Origin: Pseudomonadota bacterium
Lineage (GTDB): Bacteria > Pseudomonadota > Gammaproteobacteria > Burkholderiales > Burkholderiaceae_C
Assembly: GCA_023418355.1 (NCBI GenBank)
Contig: JAEZZU010000102.1
Span: 1 to 5,139 of the forward strand
DNA: 5,139 nucleotides
Direction of reading: 5' to 3'
The number at the start of each line of letters is the position of its first letter. Position 1 is the stretch's first letter. Position numbers and translations under genes: made by a program. Below the pieces are notes generated by a model. The model saw nothing but the letters and a program-made list of their open reading frames with translations, searched no databases and had not been told where the DNA came from. This document shows positions 4,990 through 5,139 of the stretch, piece after piece.

Positions 4990-5139
4990 GCTTGTTTCAG
5001 TTTTTTGAGCAAGCTAGCCATTTCAACGGCTACGCGTGCTGCATCCAGACCCTTTTCGGTCTGGCGTGCAATGGCCTGCTCGAGGTTTTCGGTGGTGATG
5101 ATGGCGTTCGCAATCGGCAGCTTGTAGTCCAGGCTGACG
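4986..5139 (-). CDS. ribH: 6,7-dimethyl-8-ribityllumazine synthase, C-terminal part
   Basis: This is the last 50 codons of a gene that enters from the right edge. The peptide (VSLDYKLPIANAIITTENLE, then QAIARQ-TEKGLDAARVAVEM and a Lys-rich end) matches the end of lumazine synthase. There, LPIAxxIITTENLEQAIAR follows the active-site His region and the last helix carries AAxxAVEM. RibH condenses 5-amino-6-ribitylamino-uracil with 3,4-dihydroxy-2-butanone 4-phosphate in riboflavin synthesis, forming a large icosahedral or pentameric cytoplasmic assembly. It is the penultimate enzyme of the pathway. The stop codon overlaps the nusB start by 4 nt, a ribH-nusB arrangement widespread in Proteobacteria. 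The catalytic histidine is outside the window. Confidence 0.93.
   Translation of the reverse strand, partial: VSLDYKLPIANAIITTENLEQAIARQTEKGLDAARVAVEMASLLKKLKQA

Noticed and set aside
3693..5127. Plus-strand open frames opposite the aminotransferase, nusB and ribH
   Set aside because: Codon-bias shadows of three well-identified minus-strand genes.
1..5139. Search for a new defence, CRISPR, mobile or biosynthetic system
   Set aside because: Every substantial stretch is occupied by a recognised housekeeping gene. There is no spaced direct-repeat array, transposase, integrase or unknown gene pair.

Overview
The window looks like ordinary chromosomal DNA from a betaproteobacterium of the order Burkholderiales, most likely Comamonadaceae (Comamonas/Delftia-like). 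This rests on the high G+C, the ribH-nusB-aminotransferase order, and the protein sequences. The genus is an inference and was not checked against any database. All seven recognisable genes, two of them cut by the window edges, lie on the minus strand, so transcription runs from the right edge to the left.

Right part (about 4399-5139): the 3' end of ribH (lumazine synthase) overlaps the start of nusB (transcription antitermination factor) by 4 nt. A strong intrinsic terminator on the minus strand (hairpin 4404-4432 with a 7-T run) follows nusB.

Centre (388-4352): a PLP-dependent class I/II aminotransferase, ybgC (acyl-CoA thioesterase), tolQ, tolR and tolA are packed with gaps of 11 nt, a 4-nt overlap, 15 nt and 28 nt. 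They very probably form one operon. TolQ and TolR form the proton-motive-force-driven stator complex in the inner membrane. TolA spans the periplasm and links it to TolB and Pal at the outer membrane during cell constriction. tolB and pal, which often follow tolA, are not here.

Left part (1-387): tolA is followed by a symmetric 76-bp nested inverted repeat (300-375), which probably ends the tol transcript. Next comes a short intergenic stretch and the first 67 codons of trhP (yegQ), a U32-family tRNA U34 hydroxylation protein that runs off the left edge.

I found no mobile element, CRISPR array, tRNA or rRNA, and nothing that looks like a new multi-gene system. The observations most worth following up are the nested palindrome, the tol cluster ending after tolA, the short and signal-poor leader of the aminotransferase, and the unusual TolA sequence features.
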